From: Actinoplanes subtropicus
Lineage (GTDB): Bacteria > Actinomycetota > Actinomycetes > Mycobacteriales > Micromonosporaceae
NCBI RefSeq assembly: GCF_000721705.1
Contig: NZ_JOJL01000031.1
Location: 109,109 to 173,108 of the forward strand
DNA length: 64,000 bases
Direction: 5' to 3'
Positions within the stretch are counted from its first letter, which is position 1, and each line of letters starts with the position of its first letter. Both the position numbers and the translations under genes were made by a program. The notes beneath the pieces are model-generated. The model was not told the origin of the DNA. It worked only from the letters and a program-made list of their open reading frames with translations, and did not search any database. This document shows, one piece after another, positions 20,091-29,310 of this stretch.

Positions 20091-21014
20091 ATGACGCACG
20101 TCAAGGCGGAGATCGCGAGCCAGCCGGAATGCTGGAGTCTCGCCGCGAAGCTCGCCGACTCGCCGGGGCTGCCGGCCCGCGGCGAACGGGTCGCGGTGGT
20201 CGGTTGCGGCACGTCGTGGTTCATGAGCATGGCGTACGCGTCGCTGCGCGAACGGTCCGGCCACGGCGAGACGGACGCGTTCCAGGCCTCCGAGTTCCCG
20301 CACGACCGGCGCTACGACCGGGTGGTCGCGATCACCCGCTCCGGCACCACCACCGAGATCGTCGACCTGCTGGACTCGCTCGACGGCCGCACGCCGACGA
20401 CCGTGCTGACCGCCGATGGTGGGCAGCCGGCCGCCGCGCTGGCCACCGACGCGATCGTGCTGGACTTCGCCGACGAGCGGGCGGTGGTGCAGACCCGGTT
20501 CGCCACCAGCGCGCTGGCCCTGCTCCGCGCCCACCTCGGCGAGGACCTCGAGCCGGTGTGCGCCGACGCCGAGGTCGCGGTCCGGCTGCCGCTGCCGGTG
20601 CACCCGGCGCTGACCGAGCAGATCACCTTCCTGGGCCGGGGCTGGACGATCGGGCTGGCGCACGAGGCCGCGCTGAAGTGCCGGGAGGCGGCCGCGTACT
20701 GGGCCGAGGCGTACCCGGCGATGGACTACCGGCACGGGCCGATCTCGCTGGCCGGGCCGCGCCGGGTGGTGTGGGCGCTCGGCGAGATCCCGCCGGGCCT
20801 GGCCGACGACGTGGAGGCCACCGGCGCGCTGTTCGTGCACAGCCGGCACCACGGCGGGTACGCCGCGCTGGGCCGCTGGTGCGGCGGCCGGGCCCCGATC
20901 GACCCGATGGCCGACCTGGTGCTGGCCCAGCGGCTCGCGGTGCTGCTCGCCACCACCCAGGGCCTCGACCCGGACAACCCGCGCAACCTCTCCCGGTCGG
21001 TAGTGCTGGCGTGA
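20091..21014 (+). CDS. SIS-domain sugar-phosphate isomerase/deaminase (NagB-II/AgaS type)
   Basis: A 307-residue protein with two SIS folds, the same layout as the isomerase half of GlmS. Seen are VVGCGTSWFMSMAY (near residue 35), ITRSGTTTEIVDLL (near 83), and ALKCREAAAYWAEAY with MDYRHGP in the second half. ATG 20091 has AGGGTGG upstream. It is first in an operon with a ROK kinase and NagA, so the likely reaction is glucosamine-6-phosphate to fructose-6-phosphate plus ammonia. A galactosamine (AgaS) role is the alternative. Confidence 0.87.
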   Translation: MTHVKAEIASQPECWSLAAKLADSPGLPARGERVAVVGCGTSWFMSMAYASLRERSGHGETDAFQASEFPHDRRYDRVVAITRSGTTTEIVDLLDSLDGRTPTTVLTADGGQPAAALATDAIVLDFADERAVVQTRFATSALALLRAHLGEDLEPVCADAEVAVRLPLPVHPALTEQITFLGRGWTIGLAHEAALKCREAAAYWAEAYPAMDYRHGPISLAGPRRVVWALGEIPPGLADDVEATGALFVHSRHHGGYAALGRWCGGRAPIDPMADLVLAQRLAVLLATTQGLDPDNPRNLSRSVVLA

Positions 21015-21934
21015 CCGAGCACGTCGTCGTTGCCCTCGACGTCGGCGGCACGGGCATGAAATGCGCTCTGGTACGCCCGGACGGAACGGTCCACCACGAG
21101 GAGCGGCACCCCACACTGGCCGCCCGCGGGCCAGAGGCGGTCACCGAGAACATCCTGGAGATCGCCGCGGGTCTGGCCGCCAAGGCACGGGCCGACGCGC
21201 TCGAACCGGTGGCCGTCGGCGTCGCCGTCCCGGGCGTGGTCGACGAGGAGAACGGTGTCGCGGTCTGGTCCTCCAACGTGGGCTTCCGCGACGTACCGCT
21301 GCGGTCTTTGATCGAAGAAAAGCTGAAGCTGCCGGCCGCGCTCGGCCACGATGTTCGGGTCGGTGGCATCGCCGAGGCCCGCCTCGGCGCCGGAAAGGGC
21401 GAACGGCACGTGCTGTTCGCGGCGATCGGCACCGGCATCGCGGCCGCGCTGGTGGTCAACGGCGCGGGCTACAACGGCGCGCATGGAGCGGCCGGCGAGC
21501 TCGGGCACATCATCGTGCGGCCCGGCGGCCCCTCGTGTCCGTGCGGGCAGCATGGCTGCCTGGAGGCGATCGCGTCGGCCCGGGCGATCGGGGCCAGATA
21601 CCGCGAATTATCCGGCTTGAGCGATGCGAGCGCCTTCGACGTCGTTAGCCGCATAAATTCGGACGAAACCGCGAGACAGGTCTGGCACGAGGCCATTCAG
21701 GCCCTCGCCGACGGCATGATCACCGCGCAGGCGCTCTTCGACGTCAGCGTCCTCGTGCTCGGCGGCGGCCTGGCCGAGGCCGGCGACACCCTGCTGGGCC
21801 CGCTGAAGGCCGCGATGGAGAGGCGAGTCACCTTCCACCGCATGCCCAAGATCGTGAAGGCCGCCCTCGGGGACACCGCCGGCTGCAAGGGCGCCGCCCT
21901 GCTCGCCCTCGACCACCTGGAGCACAGCGCGTGA
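21011..21934 (+). CDS. ROK family sugar kinase, probably N-acetylglucosamine kinase
   Basis: A 307-residue kinase whose GTG start overlaps the preceding stop by four bases. It has the phosphate-binding DVGGTGMKCALV motif at the N-terminus and the ROK zinc site CPCGQHGCLEA near residues 174-184, with no helix-turn-helix, so it is an enzyme rather than a regulator. Flanking SIS deaminase and NagA make GlcNAc the expected substrate. Confidence 0.88.
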   Translation: MTEHVVVALDVGGTGMKCALVRPDGTVHHEERHPTLAARGPEAVTENILEIAAGLAAKARADALEPVAVGVAVPGVVDEENGVAVWSSNVGFRDVPLRSLIEEKLKLPAALGHDVRVGGIAEARLGAGKGERHVLFAAIGTGIAAALVVNGAGYNGAHGAAGELGHIIVRPGGPSCPCGQHGCLEAIASARAIGARYRELSGLSDASAFDVVSRINSDETARQVWHEAIQALADGMITAQALFDVSVLVLGGGLAEAGDTLLGPLKAAMERRVTFHRMPKIVKAALGDTAGCKGAALLALDHLEHSA

Positions 21935-23022
21935 AGATCACTGGCCGGATCGTCCGCCCCGGCGCGGTGGTCCCCGGGCACCTCGAGATCGACGGCCCCA
22001 CGATCATCGACGTGGTCGCCGGCAACCGGGCCGGCGACGACATCATCGTCCCCGGCTTCGTCGACCTGCACTGCCACGGCGGCGGCGGGCACACCTTCAC
22101 CACCGGCGACGTCGGCCAGGCCCGCGGCGCGGCCGCGTTCCACCTCGGGCACGGCACCACCACGATGCTGGCCAGCCTGGTCAGCTCCCCGTTCGAGCTG
22201 ATGCGCGACGCCACCGCCGGCTATCTGCCGCTGGTCCGGGAAGGGGTGCTGGCCGGCGTGCACTACGAGGGGCCCTACCTCTCCGACGCCCGCTGCGGCG
22301 CCCAGAACCCGGAGTTCCTGCGTGACCCGTCGGTGGCCGAGCTCACCGAACTGATCAAGCTGGGCGAGGGCGCGCTCCGCATGGTGACCATCGCCCCGGA
22401 GCTGCCCGGCGCCGCCGAGGCGATCGCGTTGCTGCGCGAGCACGGCGCGCTGGCCGCGATCGGGCACACCGACGCCACGTACGAGCAGGCCCGGGCCGGT
22501 ATCGCGGCGGGCGGGACGGTCGGCACCCACCTGTTCAACGGGATGCGCCCGCCGCATCACCGCGAGCCGGGCCCGGTGGTCGCGCTGCTCGACTCGGTGG
22601 CGGTGTGCGAGCTGATCGCCGACAACATCCACCTGCACCCGGGGATGCTGGCGTTCGCCGCCCGGGCGGCCGGTCCGGACCGGGCCGCCCTGGTCACCGA
22701 CGCGATGGACGCGGCCGGCATGCCGGACGGCGACTACGAGCTGGGCGGCCAGCACGTGGTGGTGGCCGATCGGGTGGCCCGGCTGGCCCGCAACGGCTCG
22801 ATCGCCGGCAGCACGCTGACCATGGATGTGGCGCTGCGCAACGCGGTCGACGCCGGCATCCCGCTGGCCGACGCGGCGGCGATGGCCTCGACCACCCCGG
22901 CCCGGGCACTGGGGCTGGACGACGAGGTCGGCGCGCTGGAGGCGGGCCTGCGGGCCGATCTCGTGGTGCTCGACGCGGACCTGACCGTCAAGCGGGTGAT
23001 GCGGGCCGGCGCCTGGGTATGA
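21931..23022 (+). CDS. nagA: N-acetylglucosamine-6-phosphate deacetylase
   Basis: Removes acetate from GlcNAc-6-phosphate. The 363-residue amidohydrolase has His47 and His49 in DLHCHGGGG, metal ligand Glu113 in HYEGPYL, His179 in IGHTDAT, His200 in THLFNGM and catalytic Asp257 in VTDAMDAAG. GTG 21931 overlaps the kinase stop by four bases, so three coupled genes carry GlcNAc to fructose-6-phosphate. Its end overlaps the convergent PAP2 gene by 35 bases. Confidence 0.95.
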   Translation: MKITGRIVRPGAVVPGHLEIDGPTIIDVVAGNRAGDDIIVPGFVDLHCHGGGGHTFTTGDVGQARGAAAFHLGHGTTTMLASLVSSPFELMRDATAGYLPLVREGVLAGVHYEGPYLSDARCGAQNPEFLRDPSVAELTELIKLGEGALRMVTIAPELPGAAEAIALLREHGALAAIGHTDATYEQARAGIAAGGTVGTHLFNGMRPPHHREPGPVVALLDSVAVCELIADNIHLHPGMLAFAARAAGPDRAALVTDAMDAAGMPDGDYELGGQHVVVADRVARLARNGSIAGSTLTMDVALRNAVDAGIPLADAAAMASTTPARALGLDDEVGALEAGLRADLVVLDADLTVKRVMRAGAWV

Positions 23023-23695
23023 CCCGTTCCCACGGCACCCGCTCGATCAGCCGAGCCAGGAAAAGGCCGAGCAGCACCCCGGCGATCGAGTCGGTCAGCC
23101 AATGGAACCCGGTGTAGACCGTCGTAACAAACAAGATCACAACCGGCACCACGCGTACGGCGAAAGCCTCCCACGGCCGCAGCGGCCGCTCCAGCAGCAG
23201 GGCGATGAGCAGCGCGATCACCGCATACCAGACCAGCGAGTTGCCCATGTGCCCGGACGGGTAACTCATCGCCTTGTCGCCGCTCGCGTACGGGTTGAAC
23301 AGCACCGCCTTCTCCGGCCCGAGGAACGTCGGCGCGGCCCGGTCGGCCCAGATCTTCAGCGGCCCGATGGTGACGTAGGTCAGCCCGAACGCCGCCGCGA
23401 ACGGCAGCACCACCCGCCACGACCGGGTCCGGTACGCCAGGATGCCGGTCAGGATCAGCGCGACCGGCATCAGCAGCTTGCCGCCCTGACCCAGGTAGTT
23501 GAAGGCCCGCGCGGTCCAGTGGAGCGGGGCCGGCTGGTGCGCCAGCGACCAGTCGGCCACCCGCTCGTCGAGCGCCAGCAGGTGGCCCTTGGCGAGCGCC
23601 ACGGTCAGCCCGGCGAACGCCGCGACCAGCACGGCATCGAGCCACCACCCGAGCAGCGGGCGGGTGTGGACGGGCGCCGGGATCGTCTGGGTCAC
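22988..23695 (-). CDS. PAP2-superfamily membrane protein with degenerate phosphate-binding arginines
   Basis: A 235-residue protein with about six membrane spans. The PAP2 acid-phosphatase fold is indicated by SYPSGHM (His149) and GFHWLTD (His198, Asp202). Motif 1 reads KIWADRAAP, with Ala121 where the family has Arg. Motif 3 has Thr191-Thr192 where Ser-Arg is normal. Loss of both arginines suggests altered substrate, possibly a phospholipid transferase-like function, or weak activity. It overlaps nagA convergently. ATG 23695. Confidence 0.82.
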   Translation of the reverse strand: MTQTIPAPVHTRPLLGWWLDAVLVAAFAGLTVALAKGHLLALDERVADWSLAHQPAPLHWTARAFNYLGQGGKLLMPVALILTGILAYRTRSWRVVLPFAAAFGLTYVTIGPLKIWADRAAPTFLGPEKAVLFNPYASGDKAMSYPSGHMGNSLVWYAVIALLIALLLERPLRPWEAFAVRVVPVVILFVTTVYTGFHWLTDSIAGVLLGLFLARLIERVPWERVIPRRRPASPA

Positions 23696-23705
23696 GCCAT
23701 CAAAA

Positions 23706-25100
23706 CTAAAGCAGGCTGCGCAACCGCGCGGCGAGCAGGTCGCCGCGGACCCCCGAGTTGGGGCAGCCGCCGAAGTGGTGCAGCGCGACCACCTTGTTGG
23801 TCGCCCGGGACAGCACCGGCGACCCGGACGAGCCGCCCTCGGTGTCGCAGTAGTACGAGACGTCCGAGCCGGTGGCGTACCCGGTGTAGTTGGGGTCGGC
23901 GACCGAGCAGTTGCCCGCCTTCTCGCCGAGCGAGCCGGCGATCCGGGTGGGCTCGCCGGCCGGGTGCTGCGGCACGTAGAGCTCCTGCCCCTTGGCCGGG
24001 CGGGTGGTGTCCAGCAGGAGGTAGCCGAACTTCTGGACGGCGCTGAAGTCGTCCACCGAGAACAGCGTGTAGTCGTACACGTGGTCGGTGGAGAGCACCT
24101 TGCTGCCCCAGACCTTGGTCGGCTGGAAGACGTCGTACCCGCCGCAGGTCGCGCACTGGTAGTTGAACCAAACTTCGGTGTCGTACGCCTCGGCCGAGGT
24201 GGTGAAGCAGTGGTTGTTGGTGAGCATCCGGTTGTTCGGGCCGACCCGCCAGCTGGTGCACAGCTCGGTCCCGTTGATCAGCAGCCGGGCGATGGCCTTC
24301 GACTTCGTGTACGCGACCGGGTCGGCCGAGCGGTAGCACACGGCGTCGGCCGAGGTGTCCGCGCCGCACACCGACTCCTCCCGCCCGGTGGTGCCGGGCC
24401 GGGTGAGCTGGCTCTCCGGCCGGCGGGCCTGCTCGGTACGGCTGAACCCGCGGGCCACCTGGTCGACGTTCACGCCGAGGGTGCCGAGCAGGTTGCCGAC
24501 GCCGAGGACATCCGCGGTGCGGTGCATCTCGAGGACAGCGGTGTCGCCGGTGACCGACATCGCCCACTTGTCGACCGACCCGGTCTCCAGCACGCTCGGC
24601 GCGTCGTACCGGTAGGCCTCGGTGCCGTCGGCGTTCGAGACGGTCAGGTAGTCGCCGGGCAGCATCGCCATCCGGTCGAAGTGCAGCTTCACGTACGAGG
24701 CGCCGGGGTAGCGGAAGGACTCCCGCTGCGGCCCCTTGCCCAGGTAGCCGAGGATCCGGTCGACGTGCAGCAGCTCACCGACGCGCTGCCGGCCGTCGGC
24801 GGCGTGGGCCGACTCGACCGGGCCGTGGTGGCCGGTCGGGGCCCGGCTGGGGCTGAGGCTGGGCCGGGTCGGGGTGGGCACCGGAGTGACCTCCGCCCGC
24901 GGCGCCGCGGGCGGCCGTAGGTCGCTCTGCTGCGCCACTTCCGCGGCGACGGGCGTGCGCGCGACGACCGGCTCGTGCCAGGTGCCCACCGTGCGTTCGC
25001 CCCGGGTGGTCCACGCCGTCACCCCCGCCACCGTGCCGAGCACCAGGACGGCGCACGCCCCGAAGGCGATGCCTGCCTTTCGTCGCATCTCAACCGCCAT
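23706..25100 (-). CDS. Secreted or membrane-tethered trypsin-like serine protease
   Basis: A 464-residue protein with a hydrophobic N-terminal segment (about 10-30), a Pro/Thr-rich stretch (about 65-90), an unassigned domain, then a chymotrypsin-fold protease with triad His297 (TNNHCF), Asp343 (YDYTLF) and Ser425 (GGSSGSP). Cys281/Cys298 and Cys316/Cys319 could form disulfides. The start may be ATG 25100 or ATG 25088 (MRRKAGIAFG), the latter giving a cleaner signal sequence. The C-terminus resembles lysyl-endopeptidase-like S1 proteins. Substrate unknown. Confidence 0.87.
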   Translation of the reverse strand: MAVEMRRKAGIAFGACAVLVLGTVAGVTAWTTRGERTVGTWHEPVVARTPVAAEVAQQSDLRPPAAPRAEVTPVPTPTRPSLSPSRAPTGHHGPVESAHAADGRQRVGELLHVDRILGYLGKGPQRESFRYPGASYVKLHFDRMAMLPGDYLTVSNADGTEAYRYDAPSVLETGSVDKWAMSVTGDTAVLEMHRTADVLGVGNLLGTLGVNVDQVARGFSRTEQARRPESQLTRPGTTGREESVCGADTSADAVCYRSADPVAYTKSKAIARLLINGTELCTSWRVGPNNRMLTNNHCFTTSAEAYDTEVWFNYQCATCGGYDVFQPTKVWGSKVLSTDHVYDYTLFSVDDFSAVQKFGYLLLDTTRPAKGQELYVPQHPAGEPTRIAGSLGEKAGNCSVADPNYTGYATGSDVSYYCDTEGGSSGSPVLSRATNKVVALHHFGGCPNSGVRGDLLAARLRSLL

Positions 25101-25202
25101 TCACGTCATATCACGGACATATGTACTATTCCGGCGTTCTCGCTCCTGTGTAACGAGCCACCTGCGACCGCGACGCGCCGTGGACCCGGGCACACTGGTT
25201 CG

Positions 25203-26423
25203 GTGCGCATCACCTCCGCCCTCATCGACCCGGCGCTGCTGGACCTGCCGTGGGGCGTCCCGCTCGAGGAGTGGCCCGCCGACCACCTGGTGGCTCTGCC
25301 GCAGGGCATCTCCCGGCACATCGTCCGGTTCGTCAAGCTCAACGAGACCGTCTACGCCCTGAAGGAGACCCGCGAACGGATCGCCGAAAAGGAGTACGAC
25401 CTGCTGCGCGCGCTCGAGCGGATCGACTTCCCGGCGGTCGAGGCGGTGGCGACCGTCACCGACCGGGTCGACGCCGACGGCGAGCCGCTGGAGACCGTGC
25501 TGATCACCCGGCACCTGCAGTTCTCCTTGCCGTACCGAGCGCTCTTCTCGCACGTGCTCCGGCCGGAGACGCTCAACCGGCTGCTCGACGCGCTGGTCGC
25601 CCTGATCGTCCGGATGCACCTGACCGGCTTCTCCTGGGGCGACTGCTCGCTGTCCAACACGCTGTTCCGGCGGGACGCGGGCGCGTTCGCGGCGTACCTG
25701 GTGGACGCCGAGACCGGCAACCTCTACCCGAAGCTGTCCGAGGGGCAGCGCAGCGAGGACATCGAGATCCTCCGGCTCAACATCTTCGGTGAGTGCCTCG
25801 ACCTGCAGGCCGCCGAGCTGCTGCACGAGTCGATCGACCCGGAGGCGGTGGTCGACGACATCGTGGCCCGCTACGACCGGCTGTGGCACGAGATCACGTA
25901 CGAGCAGGAGGTCGCGCAGAGCGACGCCCGGCACCGCATCGAGCGGCGCATCCGGCGGCTCAACGAGCTCGGCTTCGACGTCGCCGAGGTGGCGTTGTCC
26001 ACCGTGGACGGCGGCTACCGGGTCCGCCCGAAGGTGGTCGACGCCGGGTATCACACCCGTCGCCTGCTGCGCCTGACCGGGCTGGACGCCGAGGAGAACC
26101 AGGCCCGGCAGCTGCTCAACGACCTGGACACGTACCGGGCGGAAAGCGATCTCACCGACGAGCAGCAGGCCGCCCACCGCTGGCTGACCGAGGTCTTCGA
26201 GCCGGTGGTCCGGGCCGTGCCGGCCGGCATGCGCCGCAAGCTCGAGCCGCAGGAGATCTTCACGCAGATCATCCAGCACAAGTGGCTGCTGTCCGAGCGG
26301 GCCGGCCGGGATGTCGGGATGGCCCCGGCGGTGCAGTCCTACCTCACCGACGTGCTGGCCAAGAAGCCGGACGAGCAGGCCGTCCTCGGCATCGAGGTCG
26401 GCTCACTGGCCGGCGGCGTCTAA
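25203..26423 (+). CDS. DUF4032 domain protein with kinase-like N-terminus
   Basis: A 406-residue actinobacterial protein. The N-terminal half contains LKETRERIAEKEYDLL and HLTGFSWGDCSLSNTLFRRD, reminiscent of protein/LPS-kinase catalytic loops (GDxxxxN). DUF4032 follows. The GTG at 25203 lacks a strong ribosome-binding site. It diverges from the protease gene and its end overlaps the convergent channel gene by 21 bases. A phosphotransferase role is suggested only by the motif. Confidence 0.8.
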   Translation: MRITSALIDPALLDLPWGVPLEEWPADHLVALPQGISRHIVRFVKLNETVYALKETRERIAEKEYDLLRALERIDFPAVEAVATVTDRVDADGEPLETVLITRHLQFSLPYRALFSHVLRPETLNRLLDALVALIVRMHLTGFSWGDCSLSNTLFRRDAGAFAAYLVDAETGNLYPKLSEGQRSEDIEILRLNIFGECLDLQAAELLHESIDPEAVVDDIVARYDRLWHEITYEQEVAQSDARHRIERRIRRLNELGFDVAEVALSTVDGGYRVRPKVVDAGYHTRRLLRLTGLDAEENQARQLLNDLDTYRAESDLTDEQQAAHRWLTEVFEPVVRAVPAGMRRKLEPQEIFTQIIQHKWLLSERAGRDVGMAPAVQSYLTDVLAKKPDEQAVLGIEVGSLAGGV

Positions 26424-28193
26424 CTGGCCCTCGCTCATCGGGGTGGCCTGTTCCAGCAGGACGCGCAGGCCGCCTCGGCGGGCCACGACCACCACCTCGT
26501 CGCCGGCCGCCAGCACCCGCCGCGGGTCCGGCGACCAGTCGACCCACTCCTCGCCGGCCGCCCGCATGCTGATCACCCGGGCGCTCTCCGGCCGGTCCAC
26601 GCTGCTCACCGGCACACCGTCCAGGGCCGACCCGGCCAGCACCCGGACGGCCGCGACCAGCACCGCGTGCCGGTCGACCGGGATCGTGGCCAGCACCTCG
26701 CGGTCGAGCATGGAGGCCGCGAACACCGGCGCGCAGAGCCGGGAGACGCTGCGCGAGATGTTGATGTTGAAGGCGTGCTCCACCCGGCGGGCGAAATCGT
26801 CGTCGAACAGCCGCAGCACCACCCGGACGTCCGGCCGGGCCGCGCGGGCGTGCAGCGCGGCCTGCAGGTTGACGGCGTCGTCGGTGGAGACCACGAGCAG
26901 CGACCGGCAGGTGTCGATCGAGGCGGCCCGCAGCGTCTCGCCCTGGGACGCGTCGCCGACGATCAGCGGGACGCCCAGTTCCTCGGCCACCCGGACGCCT
27001 CGCGCGTCCGGCGCCCGGTCGATGGCCACCACCTCCAGGCCGAGATCGTTCAGCTGGCGCAGCACCCGGGTGCCGACGTTGCCGAGGCCGACCAGCACCA
27101 CGTGGTCGGCGGTCCCGTCGAGCACCTCGCCGCGGTCGCGGGCCAGCCGGGTCTTCACCACGCCGTCGACGATCGCGGCGGTGATCAGCGGCAGCAGTGC
27201 GACCCCGGCGATGCTGAGCACCACCTGCGCGACCTGCGCGATCGGGCGGTTGTGCGGCTCCACATCGGACGATCCGACCATGGTCAGCAGGATCGTGTAG
27301 ATCGACTCCCAGACGCCGTGCACGTCGGTGTAGCTGGTCATGATGGCGCCGGAGGCCACCGTGATCACCAGGGCGATGAGCACGGCGATCGCCAGCTTGC
27401 GGGTCACCCCGAACCGCATGGCCCGGCGTAGCGGAAGCAGCGGGCGCCGGCGCCGGCCGGAGCGGGCCAGCCGGCGGGCGGTCACGGCCGGCTCGGCGAC
27501 CCGGCCGACCGCCTCGGCCAGCACCAGGTCGGCCGGGAGCCGGTCGCCGGGCGCGGGCTCGGCGGGCAGCACCGCGATCTGGCCGCCGCCGGCCGGGGCG
27601 GTCAGGGTCAGTACCACGTGGTTCTCGGCCACCTCGCCGCGGCGGGCCACATAGAGCGTGCGGCCGGCGTACCGGAAATGGGTCGGCGCGACGCCGCCGA
27701 GGGCCGCGGCGACGAACGCGGGCGCGGCCATGCCGGCGTCGGAGAGCACCGCACAGTCGGTGAACAGCCGGCGCACACCCTGGGCGAGCCCGGTGGTGAA
27801 CATCCGGATCACCAGCCGCAGATCGCCCTCGACCGCGCGGGCACACAGCGCCGCATGCAAATTGATCATGTCGTCCGGCATCACCAGGGCCAGCGCCACG
27901 GCTCCGGCCAGACCGGCGGAGCGGAACGTCCGCTCGTCGAGGCGGGCAGCGGTGATCACGCGTACGCCCCGGGTCTTGAGATCGTCGAAAGCCGGGACGT
28001 CGCCCCGGAGGTCCGGCGGAACGATCACGGTGAGGCGCAGGCTGCGACCGGAACTCATCAGCTCCTCGGCCAGCGTGTAGACCAGCGGATCGGCGCCGCA
28101 GACCAGGTAGTGCGGCCGGTCGTCGCCGTTGCGCTCGCGCAGCCGGGACACCAGGGACCGGCGCGAAACGTCTTTCACCGGTTCGCTGGCCAC
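26403..28193 (-). CDS. Ion channel-like protein with RCK/TrkA-N domains on both sides of a two-helix pore
   Basis: A 596-residue membrane protein. An N-terminal TrkA-N-like domain (about 27-185) lacks the glycine motif. Two spans (about 266-286 and 318-345) flank a pore loop. A second NAD-binding TrkA-N domain starts near 364 with LVGLGNVGTRVLRQL, followed by a TrkA-C-like region. Where K+ channels have TVGYGD, this reads TMVGSSD (304-310), so potassium selectivity is doubtful. Layout recalls CASTOR/POLLUX-like channels. GTG 28193 has no clear ribosome-binding site; GTG 28178 is possible. Confidence 0.83.
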   Translation of the reverse strand: MASEPVKDVSRRSLVSRLRERNGDDRPHYLVCGADPLVYTLAEELMSSGRSLRLTVIVPPDLRGDVPAFDDLKTRGVRVITAARLDERTFRSAGLAGAVALALVMPDDMINLHAALCARAVEGDLRLVIRMFTTGLAQGVRRLFTDCAVLSDAGMAAPAFVAAALGGVAPTHFRYAGRTLYVARRGEVAENHVVLTLTAPAGGGQIAVLPAEPAPGDRLPADLVLAEAVGRVAEPAVTARRLARSGRRRRPLLPLRRAMRFGVTRKLAIAVLIALVITVASGAIMTSYTDVHGVWESIYTILLTMVGSSDVEPHNRPIAQVAQVVLSIAGVALLPLITAAIVDGVVKTRLARDRGEVLDGTADHVVLVGLGNVGTRVLRQLNDLGLEVVAIDRAPDARGVRVAEELGVPLIVGDASQGETLRAASIDTCRSLLVVSTDDAVNLQAALHARAARPDVRVVLRLFDDDFARRVEHAFNINISRSVSRLCAPVFAASMLDREVLATIPVDRHAVLVAAVRVLAGSALDGVPVSSVDRPESARVISMRAAGEEWVDWSPDPRRVLAAGDEVVVVARRGGLRVLLEQATPMSEGQLDAAGQ

Positions 28194-28307
28194 GTTCGCG
28201 ATGGTAGCCAGCCGGAACCCGGTCGCGGGGCCGCTCGTTGCCCCTTCCGACGCTATTCGTCCGAGTTTGCACAGTTGTGGTAGTCCCGAATTGCCAGGAG
28301 GAGATCA

Positions 28308-29114
28308 GTGCGCAAGTTGTGGTACGCCGGTGCGGTCGTCGCGGGCGGGATCTTCCTGTTCGGGGCCGCCGTCCCCGCGCAGGCCGACCTGCTGCCCGGA
28401 ACCGGCACGGCGGAACAACAGGCGGACGAGCAGCTGACCGACCTGCTCGGTCAGAGCAACGGGCTCAATGTGGAGAATCCGCTGCGGTACAGCACGATCG
28501 GCAACACGCCGCTGGGCTCCCAGCCGGTGATGAACTTCAAGTCCGGGCAGAACACGCCCGACCTCAACCCGGTGCTGCCCGGCGAGTCCGGCCACCTGCC
28601 GCGCCCGGCGCTGGGCAACACCGAGCTGCCCGACGCCGACGTGATCGGCGCGCCGCAGCGGCTCGGCAACGCCCTGCCCACGCGCACCAAGGTGCACCAG
28701 AACCTGCCGCTGCAGAGCCTACCGGTCGTCGGCCAGCTCTTCGGCGGCCTGCTGCCCAGCGGCGGCACGCCGAGCCTGCTGCAGCGGCCGACCGACCGGC
28801 AGACGGAGCTCTTCGACGGCGGGATGCCGCTGCTCGGCGGGCTCGGCGGCGGGCTGCCGGCGAACCAGCTGCCGGAGGTTCCCGGCGTACCGAACGTATC
28901 CGGCCTGCCGGCCGGCGGGTTCACGGTCGCCCCGGCCGTCGCCGCGCCGGCGCACGGGAAGCCCAAGCCGGCGGTCACGCCGGACGACCCGCGGCTGCAC
29001 GAGGAGCCGCTCGACACCGACGCGACACCGAGCGCGACTCTGCCCACCGATCCGCGCCGCGAGTTCTCCCCCAACGGCCGCCCGGTAGCCGGAATCGACG
29101 ACCAGTACCGCTGA
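28308..29114 (+). CDS. Secreted protein of unknown function
   Basis: A 268-residue exported protein. GTG 28308 follows a very strong AGGAGGAGA site. The signal peptide ends near AQADLLPG (residue 26). The mature part is rich in Leu, Pro and Gly with repeated LLGG/LP segments and no cysteines, suggesting a low-complexity wall or extracellular protein. A strong terminator follows, so it is probably monocistronic. No family recognised. Confidence 0.75.
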   Translation: MRKLWYAGAVVAGGIFLFGAAVPAQADLLPGTGTAEQQADEQLTDLLGQSNGLNVENPLRYSTIGNTPLGSQPVMNFKSGQNTPDLNPVLPGESGHLPRPALGNTELPDADVIGAPQRLGNALPTRTKVHQNLPLQSLPVVGQLFGGLLPSGGTPSLLQRPTDRQTELFDGGMPLLGGLGGGLPANQLPEVPGVPNVSGLPAGGFTVAPAVAAPAHGKPKPAVTPDDPRLHEEPLDTDATPSATLPTDPRREFSPNGRPVAGIDDQYR

Positions 29115-29126
29115 GAAACAGTTGCC

Positions 29127-29158
29127 CGAATGCCCGCCCGGTCCCGGGCGGGCATTCG
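29127..29158 (+). terminator. Strong hairpin terminator after the secreted-protein gene
   Basis: A perfect 14-bp stem (29127-29140 with 29145-29158), loop GTCC, followed by CCTTT. It lies 13 bases after the stop codon. Confidence 0.9.
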
Positions 29159-29196
29159 CCTTTCCGGGCACGCACCGGACAAACCCGGCAGAAGCG

Positions 29197-29270
29197 AGCC
29201 TCCTGTCGGGCTCGAACCGACGACCTCCCGTTTACAAGACGGGTGCTCTGGCCAACTGAGCTAAGGAGGC
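29197..29270 (-). tRNA. tRNA-Thr (anticodon UGU)
   Basis: Read on the minus strand, the gene has acceptor arms GCCTCCT/AGGAGGC, D-arm AGCTC..GAGC, anticodon stem CCCGT/ACGGG around loop CTTGTAA (anticodon TGT at 29236-29234), and T-arm GTCGG TTCGAGC CCGAC. CCA is not encoded. It reads ACA threonine codons. Confidence 0.97.
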
Positions 29271-29310
29271 AATGGACGCCAGCATAACGTCCCATCGGTT
29301 AGGTCCCGCC

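Noticed and set aside
21011..21934. ROK gene as a transcription factor
   Set aside because: It lacks an N-terminal helix-turn-helix and keeps the kinase zinc motif.
29127..29270. tRNA integration site for a mobile element
   Set aside because: No integrase gene or repeated tRNA end is found next to the tRNA-Thr gene.
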